29,216 nt of DNA from JABAYQ01 sp042091225 (GTDB taxonomy: Bacteria > Bacteroidota > Bacteroidia > Flavobacteriales > UBA7312). Positions 17,389 through 25,906 of this stretch are shown here, piece by piece. Below the pieces are notes generated by a model, which searched no databases, was not told the DNA's origin, and worked only from the letters and a program-made list of their open reading frames with translations. Within the stretch, counting starts at the first letter, position 1, and the number at the start of each line of letters is the position of its first letter. A program made the position numbers and the translations under genes. The stretch covers positions 1 through 29,216 of the forward strand of contig JBELHW010000016.1 in NCBI GenBank assembly GCA_042091225.1, in the 5' to 3' direction.

Positions 17389-18864
17389 TTAATAAGATTT
17401 TGCAAATATTACCCTTTGTTTAGATGGTTTGCCACTGTAAATACATTTACCGCTTTCCAATGAATTATTTATCGGAATACAACGAATAGTTGCTTTTGTT
17501 TCCTCTTTTATTTTTTGCTCTGATTCTGATGAACCATCCCAATGGGCATATACAAATCCTGAATCATTTGATATTAGTTCTTTAAATTCAGTGTAGGTAT
17601 CTGCTTTATGGGTGTTTTCTTCTCTAAACTGCTGTGCTTTATTCAATAGGTTTTCCTGAATTTCATCTAGCAGGTTTAATACAGTATACCCTATATTTTT
17701 GTTGTCTACAATTTGTTTACTTAACAAATCTCTTCGGGCTAACTCGACAGTATTGTTTTCTAAATCTCTTGGTCCTAAAGCTATTCTTAATGGTACCCCT
17801 TTAAATTCGTATTCTGCAAACTTATATCCAGGCTTGAGTGTATCTCTATTGTCAAATTTAACACTAATACCTATTCTTTCTAATTCTGCTTTAATTTCTT
17901 TTGCTTTTTCACTGATTGCATTTAATTGGTCTTCATTTTTGTAAATAGGTACAATTACAACTTGGAATGGAGCTAATTTTGGAGGAAGAACAAGTCCGTT
18001 ATCGTCAGAGTGAGTCATGATTAAAGCTCCCATAAGTCTGGTAGATACTCCCCATGATGAAGCCCAAACATATTCTTGTTTCCCTTCTTTACTTGTAAAC
18101 TTAACATCAAAAGCTTTGGCAAAATTTTGTCCTAAAAAGTGCGATGTTCCAGCTTGTAAAGCTTTTCCATCCTGCATTAATGCTTCTATGCAGTATGTTT
18201 CTTCAGCTCCTGCAAATCTTTCTTTTTCGCTTTTTAATCCTTTGATAACTGGCATTGCCATAAATTTTTCAGCAAAATCAGAATATACATTTATCATTTG
18301 TTCTGTTTCATCAATTGCTTCTTGCTTATTAGCATGGGCAGTATGGCCTTCTTGCCATAAAAATTCGGCAGTTCTCAGAAAAAGTCTAGTTCTCATTTCC
18401 CATCTGACAACATTTGCCCATTGATTTACAAGAATTGGTAAATCTCTATATGATTGAATCCAGCCTCTGTATGTATCCCATATTATTGTTTCCGATGTAG
18501 GCCTTACAATTAATTCTTCTTCTAGTTTAGCATCAGGATCAACAACTACACCTTTGCCATCTTCGCTATTTTTTAATCTGTAATGGGTAACTACTGCACA
18601 TTCTTTAGCAAAACCTTCTACATGTTGTGCTTCTTTACTTAAATAAGATTTTGGGATAAATAAAGGAAAGTATGCGTTTGAATGCCCTGTTTCTTTAAAC
18701 ATTTTGTCGAGCTGTTGTTGCATTTTTTCCCATATAGCAAAACCATATGGCTTTATTACCATGCAACCTCTAACTCCAGAATTTTCTGCTAAATCTGCTT
18801 TAGTTACTAATTCATTATACCATTTTGAATAATCTTCAGCTCTTGTGGTGAAATTCTTTGCCAT
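17389..18864 (-). CDS. proS: Prolyl-tRNA synthetase, eukaryote/archaeal-type
   Basis: A 491-aa class II synthetase that charges tRNA-Pro in the cytoplasm. It belongs to the short type without the bacterial editing insertion: N-terminus TTRAEDYSKWYNELV, R-P-T-S-E at 121-125, motif 2 in the region RWEMRTRLFLRTAEFLWQEG (154-173) with HTAH following, and motif 3 as STRLMGALIMTHSDDNG. The anticodon-binding domain follows, then a C-terminal domain ending in a terminal tyrosine (FAKSY), as usual for this type. Bacteroidota commonly carry this form. The unknown 222-aa gene begins immediately after its stop. Upstream, 18865-18981 is the divergent region with the next gene; no strong TAnnTTTG box is seen there for either direction. 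Confidence 0.95.
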   Translation of the reverse strand: MAKNFTTRAEDYSKWYNELVTKADLAENSGVRGCMVIKPYGFAIWEKMQQQLDKMFKETGHSNAYFPLFIPKSYLSKEAQHVEGFAKECAVVTHYRLKNSEDGKGVVVDPDAKLEEELIVRPTSETIIWDTYRGWIQSYRDLPILVNQWANVVRWEMRTRLFLRTAEFLWQEGHTAHANKQEAIDETEQMINVYSDFAEKFMAMPVIKGLKSEKERFAGAEETYCIEALMQDGKALQAGTSHFLGQNFAKAFDVKFTSKEGKQEYVWASSWGVSTRLMGALIMTHSDDNGLVLPPKLAPFQVVIVPIYKNEDQLNAISEKAKEIKAELERIGISVKFDNRDTLKPGYKFAEYEFKGVPLRIALGPRDLENNTVELARRDLLSKQIVDNKNIGYTVLNLLDEIQENLLNKAQQFREENTHKADTYTEFKELISNDSGFVYAHWDGSSESEQKIKEETKATIRCIPINNSLESGKCIYSGKPSKQRVIFAKSY

Positions 18865-18981
18865 TCTTAAATATTTATTCTTTTTTATGTAATTTAGTAC
18901 AACTAATTTACGTTGTAAACAAAACTAAGCTTTTTATGTCTAATTCTTTTGTTTTAGATTTTACAAATTAATATCATTACT

Positions 18982-19914
18982 ATGAAAAATGCATTTATTA
19001 TTTCACTTTTCTTTTTAACATCTTGTATAACTATTAATACTACATCTACAGGATTTAAAGACGAAATTTATTATTCTGAAGATGATTATATTTCGAATGA
19101 AAATGACCAAACAAATATTGTTTCTGAGCAAGACTTAAATCAAACGGAAGATGAATCAGAAGAAGTTTATGTAGATGAATATTCAAGTGATGATTATTAT
19201 GATTATGGCTATTCATCAAGGATTAGAAGATTTCATAATCCTTATTTTGGTTTTGGTTACTATAATAATTATTATACGAATTCATATTGGTACGACTATA
19301 ATCCCTACAATTATGGAGTAAGTATTTACTATGGATATAGTTTTTGGCATCCACATCATTACCATCCTTACGGATACCACCATCATTATTCTGGTTTTCA
19401 TGATTATTATTATTACAATTCTTATTATGCAGGTTTGACTTATCCGACTTATTTTAATTCATATGATAATAATAGTGTTTATTACGGCGTAAGGCAGAAT
19501 TATAATATCCAAAAAACTCCGGATAGTTTTGCCAATAGGTTTATAAATGAAAAGTTAAAAAACCCAGTAATAAATAAGCCTCAGTTAAATAAAAAACCAA
19601 AATTACCGTCAAGTATTAATTCTAGACCACAAAATAATTTAAACACAAATTCAAACATAAATTATAGTAAGCCCTCTAAACCACAGAATAATATCAACCA
19701 AAATTCGATTAATAAAAAACCATTAAATACTAAACCGATCTATAATTCCAAACCGATTTATAATTCTAAGCCAAGCCAAACTACTAAGCCTAGCAACAAT
19801 TACAAGAAGCCGGTTTACAACAAACCAATTAGAAATAATAGTTTTAAATCTCCTAGTGTTAGACCATCTAATTCACGTGGACCTTCAAGAACGAGTACAC
19901 CAAGACCAAGATAA
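18982..19914 (+). CDS. His/Tyr-rich lipoprotein with basic Lys-Pro-Asn tail
   Basis: A 310-aa protein of unknown function. Signal peptide with lipobox FFLTSC (Cys15) predicts a lipoprotein. Three compositional blocks follow: an acidic, Ser-rich stretch (about 25-75); an aromatic block (about 76-170) packed with Tyr, His, Phe and Trp, including HPHHYHPYGYHHHY near 130-143; and a basic low-complexity tail (about 195-310) rich in Lys, Pro, Asn and Ser with KPIYNS repeats and ending in an Arg/Pro/Ser run. The His cluster could bind metal and the tail could bind acidic polymers, but both are inference. The next gene, a FadL-like outer-membrane protein, starts 5 bases after its stop, so the two are probably co-transcribed. 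Other Bacteroidota have similar aromatic-rich lipoproteins, mostly annotated as hypothetical. Confidence 0.8.
   Translation: MKNAFIISLFFLTSCITINTTSTGFKDEIYYSEDDYISNENDQTNIVSEQDLNQTEDESEEVYVDEYSSDDYYDYGYSSRIRRFHNPYFGFGYYNNYYTNSYWYDYNPYNYGVSIYYGYSFWHPHHYHPYGYHHHYSGFHDYYYYNSYYAGLTYPTYFNSYDNNSVYYGVRQNYNIQKTPDSFANRFINEKLKNPVINKPQLNKKPKLPSSINSRPQNNLNTNSNINYSKPSKPQNNINQNSINKKPLNTKPIYNSKPIYNSKPSQTTKPSNNYKKPVYNKPIRNNSFKSPSVRPSNSRGPSRTSTPRPR
19732..19767 (+). repeat. Tandem 18-base coding repeat (KPIYNS x2)
   Basis: Two adjacent 18-base units (19732-19749 and 19750-19767) differ only at two pyrimidine third positions and encode KPIYNS twice. They sit inside the low-complexity Lys/Pro/Asn tail of the His/Tyr-rich lipoprotein, where further degenerate KP units flank them. 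This points to slippage-driven growth of the tail. Confidence 0.85.
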
Positions 19915-19919
19915 ATATT

Positions 19920-21413
19920 ATGAAAAATCAATTATTTATAAGTTTAGCCGCTTTATTATTCGCTACCCAAGTTTCGTCACAATCTTATTTAGACGCTCAA
20001 TTATTTTCAGAAACTGATCTTGTTGGTAGTGCACGAACTGCTTCTATGGCTGGAGCTTTTGGAGCACTAGGTGCAGATATTTCTACATTTAGCTCTAACC
20101 CTGCAGGATTAGGTTTGTATCAGTCAGTTGATTTTTCCTTTACTCTTGATATGGGTGCAACCGATAGGACTTCGTATTACCGTGGAAATAAATTTACTTA
20201 CAGATTGTTAGATTTTAACTTAAGCTCACTAGGAATAGCTTTTCCTGTTAAAAACGATCCTGATAGCGATTGGAAAAGACAAAACTTCGGTTTTGCATAT
20301 AACAAAACAAAAGACTTTAGGTCTCACACATTAATCAGCGGAACAGATCCTAATAGTTCTTTAGTTGATGTCTTTTACGATAATGCCCAAGGAAATTCTC
20401 TATCTGAATTAAATAGCTTCTTTGAACTTTCTGCTTTTGACACTGATTTAATTGATTTAGAAGTAGACTCTAATGGTTTTATTGATAATGGGCAATATTT
20501 TAGAGAAGTTAATAGTGGTCAAAGTCAAATCAAGGAAATTATTACTGATGGTGAAATGGGAGAATTGGTATTTAGTTATGCTGGTTCTTTTCAAGAGAAA
20601 TTATATGTAGGTTCTTCTCTTACAGTAAACACAATCGAATACATTAGAAGAAGTGTTTACTCTGAAAATAAATTTGAGGATACTTTATCTACCGTACAAT
20701 CTTTTGACTTTTACGAAAATCAATACACAACAGGAACTGGTGTTGGTTTAAAGCTTGGAGCAATTTATAAGGCCAATAAAAATTTAAGATTAGGATTAGC
20801 TTGGCATTCTCCTTCAGTTATTTCCTTAAATGATGAATACAATACAAGTTTAGATGTGAATCATACTTATTTGGATACAAACTATTCCTATTCTAAAACA
20901 TCCCCTTATGGAGTTTATGATTATAAAATTACAACACCTTCTAAATTGATGTTAAGCGGAGCTCTTGTGTTAAACAAAAACTTTGTATTAAGCGCTGATT
21001 TCGAATTAATAGATTATTCAGAAGCTCGTTTAAATGGTCAAATGGGTGATGAGCAATATTTCGAGGTACAAAATGATATTATTCAAAATAGGTATAGTGA
21101 AGTATCTAATATTAAACTTGGGGCAGAATTAAATCTTTCATCATTTTTATTAAGAGCTGGCTATGCAACTTTTGGAAATCCTTTAGCTGGAGATTTATTA
21201 TCTGATGACCCAACTGCTAGTGTTTATAGTAATGAGAGAGAAAAATACTCTTTTGGTTTCGGAAAGCGTAACAAGTTTAGCTATATAGATTTTGCCTTTG
21301 TGTTTTCTGAAGGTTCTCACACTACGTGGTTGTATAACGCAAATTATACACCTCCAATAAAAGTAGTTGACACGAATTATAGTATGTTGTTGACTATGGG
21401 TTGGAAATTTTAA
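19920..21413 (+). CDS. FadL/OmpP1-type outer-membrane barrel protein
   Basis: A 497-aa outer-membrane protein with a cleavable signal peptide (about 1-20, ending VSSQ). Right after it comes the hallmark N-terminal region of the OMPP1/FadL/TodX family: GSARTASMAGAFGALGAD followed by FSSNPAGLGLY (about 36-66). The remainder alternates amphipathic beta strands, and the chain ends in a strand with terminal Phe (MGWKF), as expected for a BAM substrate. FadL homologues move hydrophobic molecules across the outer membrane; Bacteroidota copies are often labelled hemin receptor without direct proof, so the substrate is unknown. It is probably co-transcribed with the His/Tyr-rich lipoprotein 5 bases upstream. 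Its 3' end overlaps the convergent TPR gene by 20 bases. Confidence 0.85.
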   Translation: MKNQLFISLAALLFATQVSSQSYLDAQLFSETDLVGSARTASMAGAFGALGADISTFSSNPAGLGLYQSVDFSFTLDMGATDRTSYYRGNKFTYRLLDFNLSSLGIAFPVKNDPDSDWKRQNFGFAYNKTKDFRSHTLISGTDPNSSLVDVFYDNAQGNSLSELNSFFELSAFDTDLIDLEVDSNGFIDNGQYFREVNSGQSQIKEIITDGEMGELVFSYAGSFQEKLYVGSSLTVNTIEYIRRSVYSENKFEDTLSTVQSFDFYENQYTTGTGVGLKLGAIYKANKNLRLGLAWHSPSVISLNDEYNTSLDVNHTYLDTNYSYSKTSPYGVYDYKITTPSKLMLSGALVLNKNFVLSADFELIDYSEARLNGQMGDEQYFEVQNDIIQNRYSEVSNIKLGAELNLSSFLLRAGYATFGNPLAGDLLSDDPTASVYSNEREKYSFGFGKRNKFSYIDFAFVFSEGSHTTWLYNANYTPPIKVVDTNYSMLLTMGWKF

Positions 21414-22869
21414 GATTATTCAAACCAGCTTTTGCTTTTTGTTCTAAACTTTGTTCATATTCGTGATCCTTTAGCTCGATGCATTTTTGAAAATATTCCT
21501 TTGATTTAGAATAATTCTCTTTTTCAAAGAAAATATAAGCCAAGTTTAATGCAGATTTAGCTGAATAATAATATTTTTTAGATTTTCCCAATTTGTAAGT
21601 TAATTCAAATTTTTCAATTGCTTTTTCGGTTTGCTTAAGTTTAAAATAATTGACTGCTTCTCGATAGGATGACTCTAAAAATAAATCTGATTTTTCATCG
21701 TACTTATTTGATTTAAGCGTAGTTAGCGATTTAGTGTAAAAACCTCCATCAAATAATAGTCTCGCTTTCAAAAGACTTGTGTTGGGTATTGTTTTGTCTG
21801 AAAAAAAGTTTTGAGCTTCTTTATCTGAACCAACTAAAGATGAACCAAATAAATCAATTTTGTTTTGATATATTTTGAAGAGAGAGGAGTCATTTTCAAA
21901 AAGTGCAATCCAACTCAAATACATGTATGATGATTTCACATAATTTTCTCCTTTAAAGTTATTTATATAGAAGGAAAAATGATTTTTTGCACTAAAATCA
22001 AGTTTATTTAGTTTTTCCTTTCCTATTAGAAAATCTAAATAATAGAATGGATAAGCATTTTTATATTTTTTTCTATTTTCTAAAACTGAAAGTGCTAGCT
22101 GATTTTGACCTAACTTATTAGCTAACCTATTGCATGCGAAATTTAAAATTTGAAGAGGACTATCTTTAATGTCATTTATAATAAGTTGTAATTCAGACTC
22201 ATTATTTTGAAGATTCATTTTTAGGAACGAATAATAAAAATAGGTTTCATCAATTAGATAATTAAACTTATTATCAGTTTTTAATACTTTAATAATTTCT
22301 TTTAAGCTTTTAATACCATTACTTACAGAGCCGTTCATATTTGCGAGCGATAATATCCAATCATATTTTTCTGGAATTGAGCCAATTATAGTTTCTAAAA
22401 CAGCAAAACTTTTGTTGTTTGGTATAAAATCAGGGTAATTGTTTTTGTTTTTTAAAAGTAATCTATATGCTTTGTTGATTTCGAAAGATGCCTTAAGATA
22501 ATCGCCAAATTTCAGTCTATTAGCAGCTGTCTGAATATACATTTCTGCTAAACAATAGTTGTGCCATTTAGAGTTGTTTTCTTGTGCTGAGACGGAAGAA
22601 ATTCTATACTCAATAATTTCAATATTTTTTAAATAGTCCGATTTTTCTTCACCAATTTGGATTTTAAAAAAATCGATATAATTTTCTAATAAAAAGACAA
22701 TTTTATTTGATGGATTTTCTTTTTTTTCGTTGCTTATAATTTTGTTTGCTAAATCAAATTCTAGATTTATAATTTTTTTATAAGCTAAATCACAATTAGT
22801 GTTCCACTCAAAATTTGAATAGGAATTGTAAGATTGAAAAATAAAAATAAGTAAGAGTAAAAATCGCAT
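21394..22869 (-). CDS. Exported TPR-repeat protein
   Basis: A 491-aa protein with an N-terminal signal peptide (MRFLLLLIFIFQSYNSYS) and otherwise helical repeat character. The C-terminal 110 residues contain recognisable TPR units (for example EAVNYFKLKQTEKAIEKFEL and NLAYIFFEKENYSKSKEYF), and earlier parts look like degenerate TPRs. It is probably a periplasmic scaffold; no partner is evident. The start is fixed because the next methionine is about 110 residues in and would lose the signal peptide. Unusually, the ATG directly follows the U-tract of a rho-independent-type hairpin, so expression may depend on read-through. The 3' end overlaps the FadL-like gene on the other strand by 20 bases. 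Confidence 0.8.
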   Translation of the reverse strand: MRFLLLLIFIFQSYNSYSNFEWNTNCDLAYKKIINLEFDLANKIISNEKKENPSNKIVFLLENYIDFFKIQIGEEKSDYLKNIEIIEYRISSVSAQENNSKWHNYCLAEMYIQTAANRLKFGDYLKASFEINKAYRLLLKNKNNYPDFIPNNKSFAVLETIIGSIPEKYDWILSLANMNGSVSNGIKSLKEIIKVLKTDNKFNYLIDETYFYYSFLKMNLQNNESELQLIINDIKDSPLQILNFACNRLANKLGQNQLALSVLENRKKYKNAYPFYYLDFLIGKEKLNKLDFSAKNHFSFYINNFKGENYVKSSYMYLSWIALFENDSSLFKIYQNKIDLFGSSLVGSDKEAQNFFSDKTIPNTSLLKARLLFDGGFYTKSLTTLKSNKYDEKSDLFLESSYREAVNYFKLKQTEKAIEKFELTYKLGKSKKYYYSAKSALNLAYIFFEKENYSKSKEYFQKCIELKDHEYEQSLEQKAKAGLNNLKISNP

Positions 22870-22902
22870 AAAAAAAGAGGGATTTTAAAATAAAAACCCC
22901 TC
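22870..22902 (-). terminator. Hairpin terminator after the zinc-ribbon gene, abutting the next ATG
   Basis: Read on the minus strand: GAGGGGTTTT (22902-22893), a 6-base loop, AAAATCCCTC (22886-22877), forming a 10-bp stem with one G-U pair, then seven U (22876-22870) and at once the ATG of the TPR gene (22869). It lies 22 bases past the zinc-ribbon stop, the usual place for a terminator. In the plus direction there is no U-tract. Confidence 0.8.
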
Positions 22903-22924
22903 AAAAATATAAGTTATTTGTTAA

Positions 22925-23686
22925 TTAAACTTGCTCTTCAGCAAATAAATTAGCATCAATTAGTATTCTTCCACAATGTTCGCAAACTATAATTTTTTTG
23001 TGAGCTTTAACATCAAGCTGTCTTTGTGGTGGTATTTTACTAAAACATCCTCCACATGCATCTCTTTCTACAGAAACAACCGCGAGTCCATTTTTAGAAT
23101 TATTTCTAATTCTTGTGTATGCAGTTAAAAGTCTATCATCAACAATTTTTTGAGCTTTTAATGATTTTTTAATTAAAACATCCTCCTCTTTTTGGGTTTC
23201 AGAAATTATTGTGTCAAGCTCTGTTTTCTTTTCAGTAAAAATTGACTTCTTTTCATCTATAGACTCTAAAATAGCATCCTTAACTACAGAATGTTGGGAG
23301 CTTTTAGCTTCTGATTCTCTAATTTTTTTCTCTGCTAATTCAATTTCTAAATTTTGAAATTCAATCTCTTTATTTAAAGAGTCATACTCTCTATTGTTCT
23401 TTATAGAGTCTAATTGCTTTGTATATTTCTTTACAAGCACATTAGCTTCTTCAATCTTGTTCTTTCTTTTAGAAACTAAGGTTTCTTGAGTATCTAATTC
23501 GCCTTGAATTTTTTCTAATCTAGTTTCTAGACCTAAAACCTCGTCTTCTAAATCTTGAACTTCTAAAGGTAATTCCCCTCTTACGGTTCTAATTTTATCT
23601 ATTTCAGAGTCTACTACTTGTAGTTGATGTAATGCAGCTAATTTTTCTTCTATTGAAAATTCAGTACTTGTTTTTTTCTTTGCCAT
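22925..23686 (-). CDS. Coiled-coil protein with C4 zinc ribbon (DUF164/zf-RING_7 type)
   Basis: A 253-aa cytoplasmic protein. Residues about 15-185 form long heptad-rich helices rich in Glu and Lys (an antiparallel coiled coil), and the C-terminus is a zinc ribbon with ligands C211, C214 (CGGC) and C235, C238 (CEHC), plus the family segment FSKIPPQRQ between them. This matches the widespread bacterial C4-type zinc-ribbon family, which has been linked to nucleic-acid or ribosome-related functions, but the exact role is not settled. It starts 5 bases after the Nif3-like gene, a pairing I recall as conserved in Bacteroidota, so the two are probably one operon. A hairpin terminator follows. Confidence 0.88.
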   Translation of the reverse strand: MAKKKTSTEFSIEEKLAALHQLQVVDSEIDKIRTVRGELPLEVQDLEDEVLGLETRLEKIQGELDTQETLVSKRKNKIEEANVLVKKYTKQLDSIKNNREYDSLNKEIEFQNLEIELAEKKIRESEAKSSQHSVVKDAILESIDEKKSIFTEKKTELDTIISETQKEEDVLIKKSLKAQKIVDDRLLTAYTRIRNNSKNGLAVVSVERDACGGCFSKIPPQRQLDVKAHKKIIVCEHCGRILIDANLFAEEQV

Positions 23687-23691
23687 ATTTA

Positions 23692-24786
23692 CTATGAGTA
23701 ATGAATGGGGTTTGTGTTTATGTCTGATAAATGGGTCGCAAATTTAGTAAAATTTTCTTTAAGAATGTCTGCTAAAAGTATAGAAGTATATTGTTCGCTT
23801 TCATAATGGCCAATATCTGCAATAATTATATCGTTTTCAGCATCGAAGAATTCATGATATTTAAAGTCTGCACTAATAAAAATGTCAGCTTTAATTCTTC
23901 TAGCATTTTTGAGTAAAAAGCTTCCAGATCCACCACAAAAAGCAACTGTTTTAATTAGCTTATTGTTTAGTTTAGTGTGTCTTACGCAATTTGTATTCAT
24001 TTTTTCTTTTAGAAAAGTAATAAAATCTTCAGCGTTCATTTCGTTTTCTAAATGCCCATACATTCCTGAACCAATATTTTGATGGTAATTTTCTAAAGTA
24101 ACAATATCAAAAGAAACCTCTTCATAAGGATGGACTGAGACTAATTTGTTAATTATATCCGTTTTCTTATCTATAGGAAAAATAACTTCAATTTTTATTT
24201 CAGTTTGATTTTGAGCTTTATTTTTTTCTCCAATTACAGGCTTACTACTTTCATTTCCTTTAAATGTTCCTTGACCAACAGTATTAAAACTACATTCATC
24301 ATAATTACCAATATTACCTGCGCCAGCATCAAAAAGTGATTTTCTTACAATATCAGCATGTTCTAAAGGTGTATGAACACTAAGTTTATTTATCACATGT
24401 TTTTTAGGTGCTAATATTTGACAATTTGATAAATTTAAAACTTCTCCAATTTTTTTGTTTACGCCTAAATAATGGTTGTCAAGATTTGTATGAATAGCGT
24501 ATATAGAAATATTATTTACTATCGCTCTTCTTATAATTTTTTCAGTAAAATTAGATTCGATTATTTTTTTAACTCCTTTAAATATTAAAGGATGATGACA
24601 AATAATAATTTCACATTTCTTTTTAATTGCCTCATTTACAACTTCAATAGTGCAGTCTAAGGAAATAAGAGCATTAGAAACAGATTGATTATAATCTCCA
24701 ACAAGCAATCCACAGTTATCGTAATCTTCCTTATATATTAAAGGATATCTTTTTTCTAAAAAGTTGCTAATATCTTTTACTTTCAT
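23692..24786 (-). CDS. Nif3-like dinuclear metal centre protein (YqfO type)
   Basis: A 364-aa member of the Nif3/YbgI/YqfO family. The N-terminal part has CHHPLIF with H64 and H65 and HTNLDNH with H99 and D103; the C-terminal part has DIGHYESEQY, giving the second His and Glu ligands for the two-metal site. Between them is a CutA-like insertion (about 200-275) that marks the longer YqfO subtype. Family roles proposed include GTP cyclohydrolase I type 2, but function is not firmly established. I place the start at the ATG 24784-24786; the longer frame begins with TTG at 24807 and adds seven residues (LKYNLNK) outside the conserved MKVKDISNFLE start. It is divergent from lpxK and co-directional with the zinc-ribbon gene. 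Confidence 0.88.
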   Translation of the reverse strand: MKVKDISNFLEKRYPLIYKEDYDNCGLLVGDYNQSVSNALISLDCTIEVVNEAIKKKCEIIICHHPLIFKGVKKIIESNFTEKIIRRAIVNNISIYAIHTNLDNHYLGVNKKIGEVLNLSNCQILAPKKHVINKLSVHTPLEHADIVRKSLFDAGAGNIGNYDECSFNTVGQGTFKGNESSKPVIGEKNKAQNQTEIKIEVIFPIDKKTDIINKLVSVHPYEEVSFDIVTLENYHQNIGSGMYGHLENEMNAEDFITFLKEKMNTNCVRHTKLNNKLIKTVAFCGGSGSFLLKNARRIKADIFISADFKYHEFFDAENDIIIADIGHYESEQYTSILLADILKENFTKFATHLSDINTNPIHYS

Positions 24787-24825
24787 TTTATTTAAATTAT
24801 ATTTCAAAAATAATCTAAATATTAT

Positions 24826-24833
24826 TATATTTG
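24826..24833 (+). promoter_or_regulatory. Candidate -7 box for the lpxK operon
   Basis: TATATTTG, matching TAnnTTTG, lies 26 bases before the lpxK ATG at 24860 within the divergent gap to the Nif3-like gene. No clear TTTG -33 box is present at the expected distance, so confidence is moderate. Confidence 0.45.
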
Positions 24834-24859
24834 GTTAAACTTATTTTCGCCCTTAGTTA

Positions 24860-25906
24860 ATGATTTGGTTAAAACTTCTTTTACTTCCATTCTTTTTCTT
24901 GTATTCGATTTTTATTCGATTAAGAAATAAATTTTTTGATATTGGTATTTTTAAATCTAAGAAATTTAATATTCCCATAATTTCTGTTGGAAATATGTGT
25001 GTTGGTGGTAGCGGAAAAACACCTCATGTTGAGTATCTCATAAGATTAATTGATGAATCAAAAAAAGTTTCAGTTCTTAGTAGGGGATATGGACGAAAAA
25101 GCAAAGGGTTTATAAACGTCAATTCCAATTCAACTTCAGATTTAGTTGGTGATGAACCTCTCCAAATGGCATCAAAATATCCAAATATTTGTGTAGCTGT
25201 TTGTGAAAAAAGAGTCTTAGGAATTATGAATCTTCTCAAACAAAAGGTAAATTTAATATTATTAGATGATGCTTTTCAACATAGGTGGGTTGAGCCAGGT
25301 TTAAATATTTTACTAACTAAGTACGACAACTTATTCATAAATGATACTTTAATGCCTCTCGGAAGTTTGAGAGAGCACAAAAAAGGCTACTCTAGGGCAA
25401 ATATCATTGTTGTAACCGATACCCCTAAACCTTTACTCCCATTAGACGAATATCGTTTGAGAGAGCAAATAGCTCCTGCTTTCGATCAAAAAGTATGTTT
25501 TTCTCATATCAATTATCTTAATCCCATATCAATTTTCAGCAATCAGAAAATTAATATGGTTAATAAAGAGATTCTATTAGTTACTGGAATTGGGAATCCT
25601 AGCAATCTACTCAATTATTTAGAAGAAAGTAATATTGAAATATCTAAACATTTAAAATTTAGAGATCATCATAATTTTAAAAACAAAGACATTAAAAAAA
25701 TTATTACTTCATTTAATTCAATAAAATCAACAGAAAAGTTAATTTTAACGACTGAAAAAGATTCATATAGACTTTTAAAATTCGAAAATCAATTTGAAGG
25801 TATTTCAATTTGTTTTATTCCTATAGAAATTAAATTTCATGGGAAAAAGTCTGACTTTGATTCCTTAATTTTAAACTATGTTGAAAAAAATAGCTTTAAC
25901 GAGTGA
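24860..25906 (+). CDS. lpxK: Tetraacyldisaccharide 4'-kinase
   Basis: A 348-aa inner-membrane-associated kinase that phosphorylates the 4' position of the lipid A disaccharide precursor. It has an N-terminal hydrophobic anchor (about 1-20), the P-loop GGSGKT at 49-54 (family context ISVGNMCVGG before it), the LSRGYGRK segment at 73-80, GDEP at 97-100, and DDAFQHR at 136-142, where many members have DDGFQHR. Length fits the family. It appears to lead an operon with purine nucleoside phosphorylase, whose ATG lies 29 bases inside the end of lpxK. Confidence 0.93.
   Translation: MIWLKLLLLPFFFLYSIFIRLRNKFFDIGIFKSKKFNIPIISVGNMCVGGSGKTPHVEYLIRLIDESKKVSVLSRGYGRKSKGFINVNSNSTSDLVGDEPLQMASKYPNICVAVCEKRVLGIMNLLKQKVNLILLDDAFQHRWVEPGLNILLTKYDNLFINDTLMPLGSLREHKKGYSRANIIVVTDTPKPLLPLDEYRLREQIAPAFDQKVCFSHINYLNPISIFSNQKINMVNKEILLVTGIGNPSNLLNYLEESNIEISKHLKFRDHHNFKNKDIKKIITSFNSIKSTEKLILTTEKDSYRLLKFENQFEGISICFIPIEIKFHGKKSDFDSLILNYVEKNSFNE

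Noticed and set aside
18017..18424. 135-aa open frame on the plus strand
   Set aside because: It lies entirely antisense within the well-conserved proS gene and its product shows no family features; it is a shadow frame.
19600..19914. Short repeats as a possible CRISPR or regulatory repeat array
   Set aside because: They are in frame, encode KP-rich peptide units and have no spacers; they are protein low-complexity repeats.
24787..24807. TTG at 24807 as start of the Nif3-like gene
   Set aside because: The extra seven residues lie outside the conserved family start and a regular ATG exists at 24786.
24805..24812. TATTTTTG on the minus strand as promoter of the Nif3-like gene
   Set aside because: It fits TAnnTTTG, but AT-rich DNA gives many such matches and no -33 element is found; kept out of the feature list.
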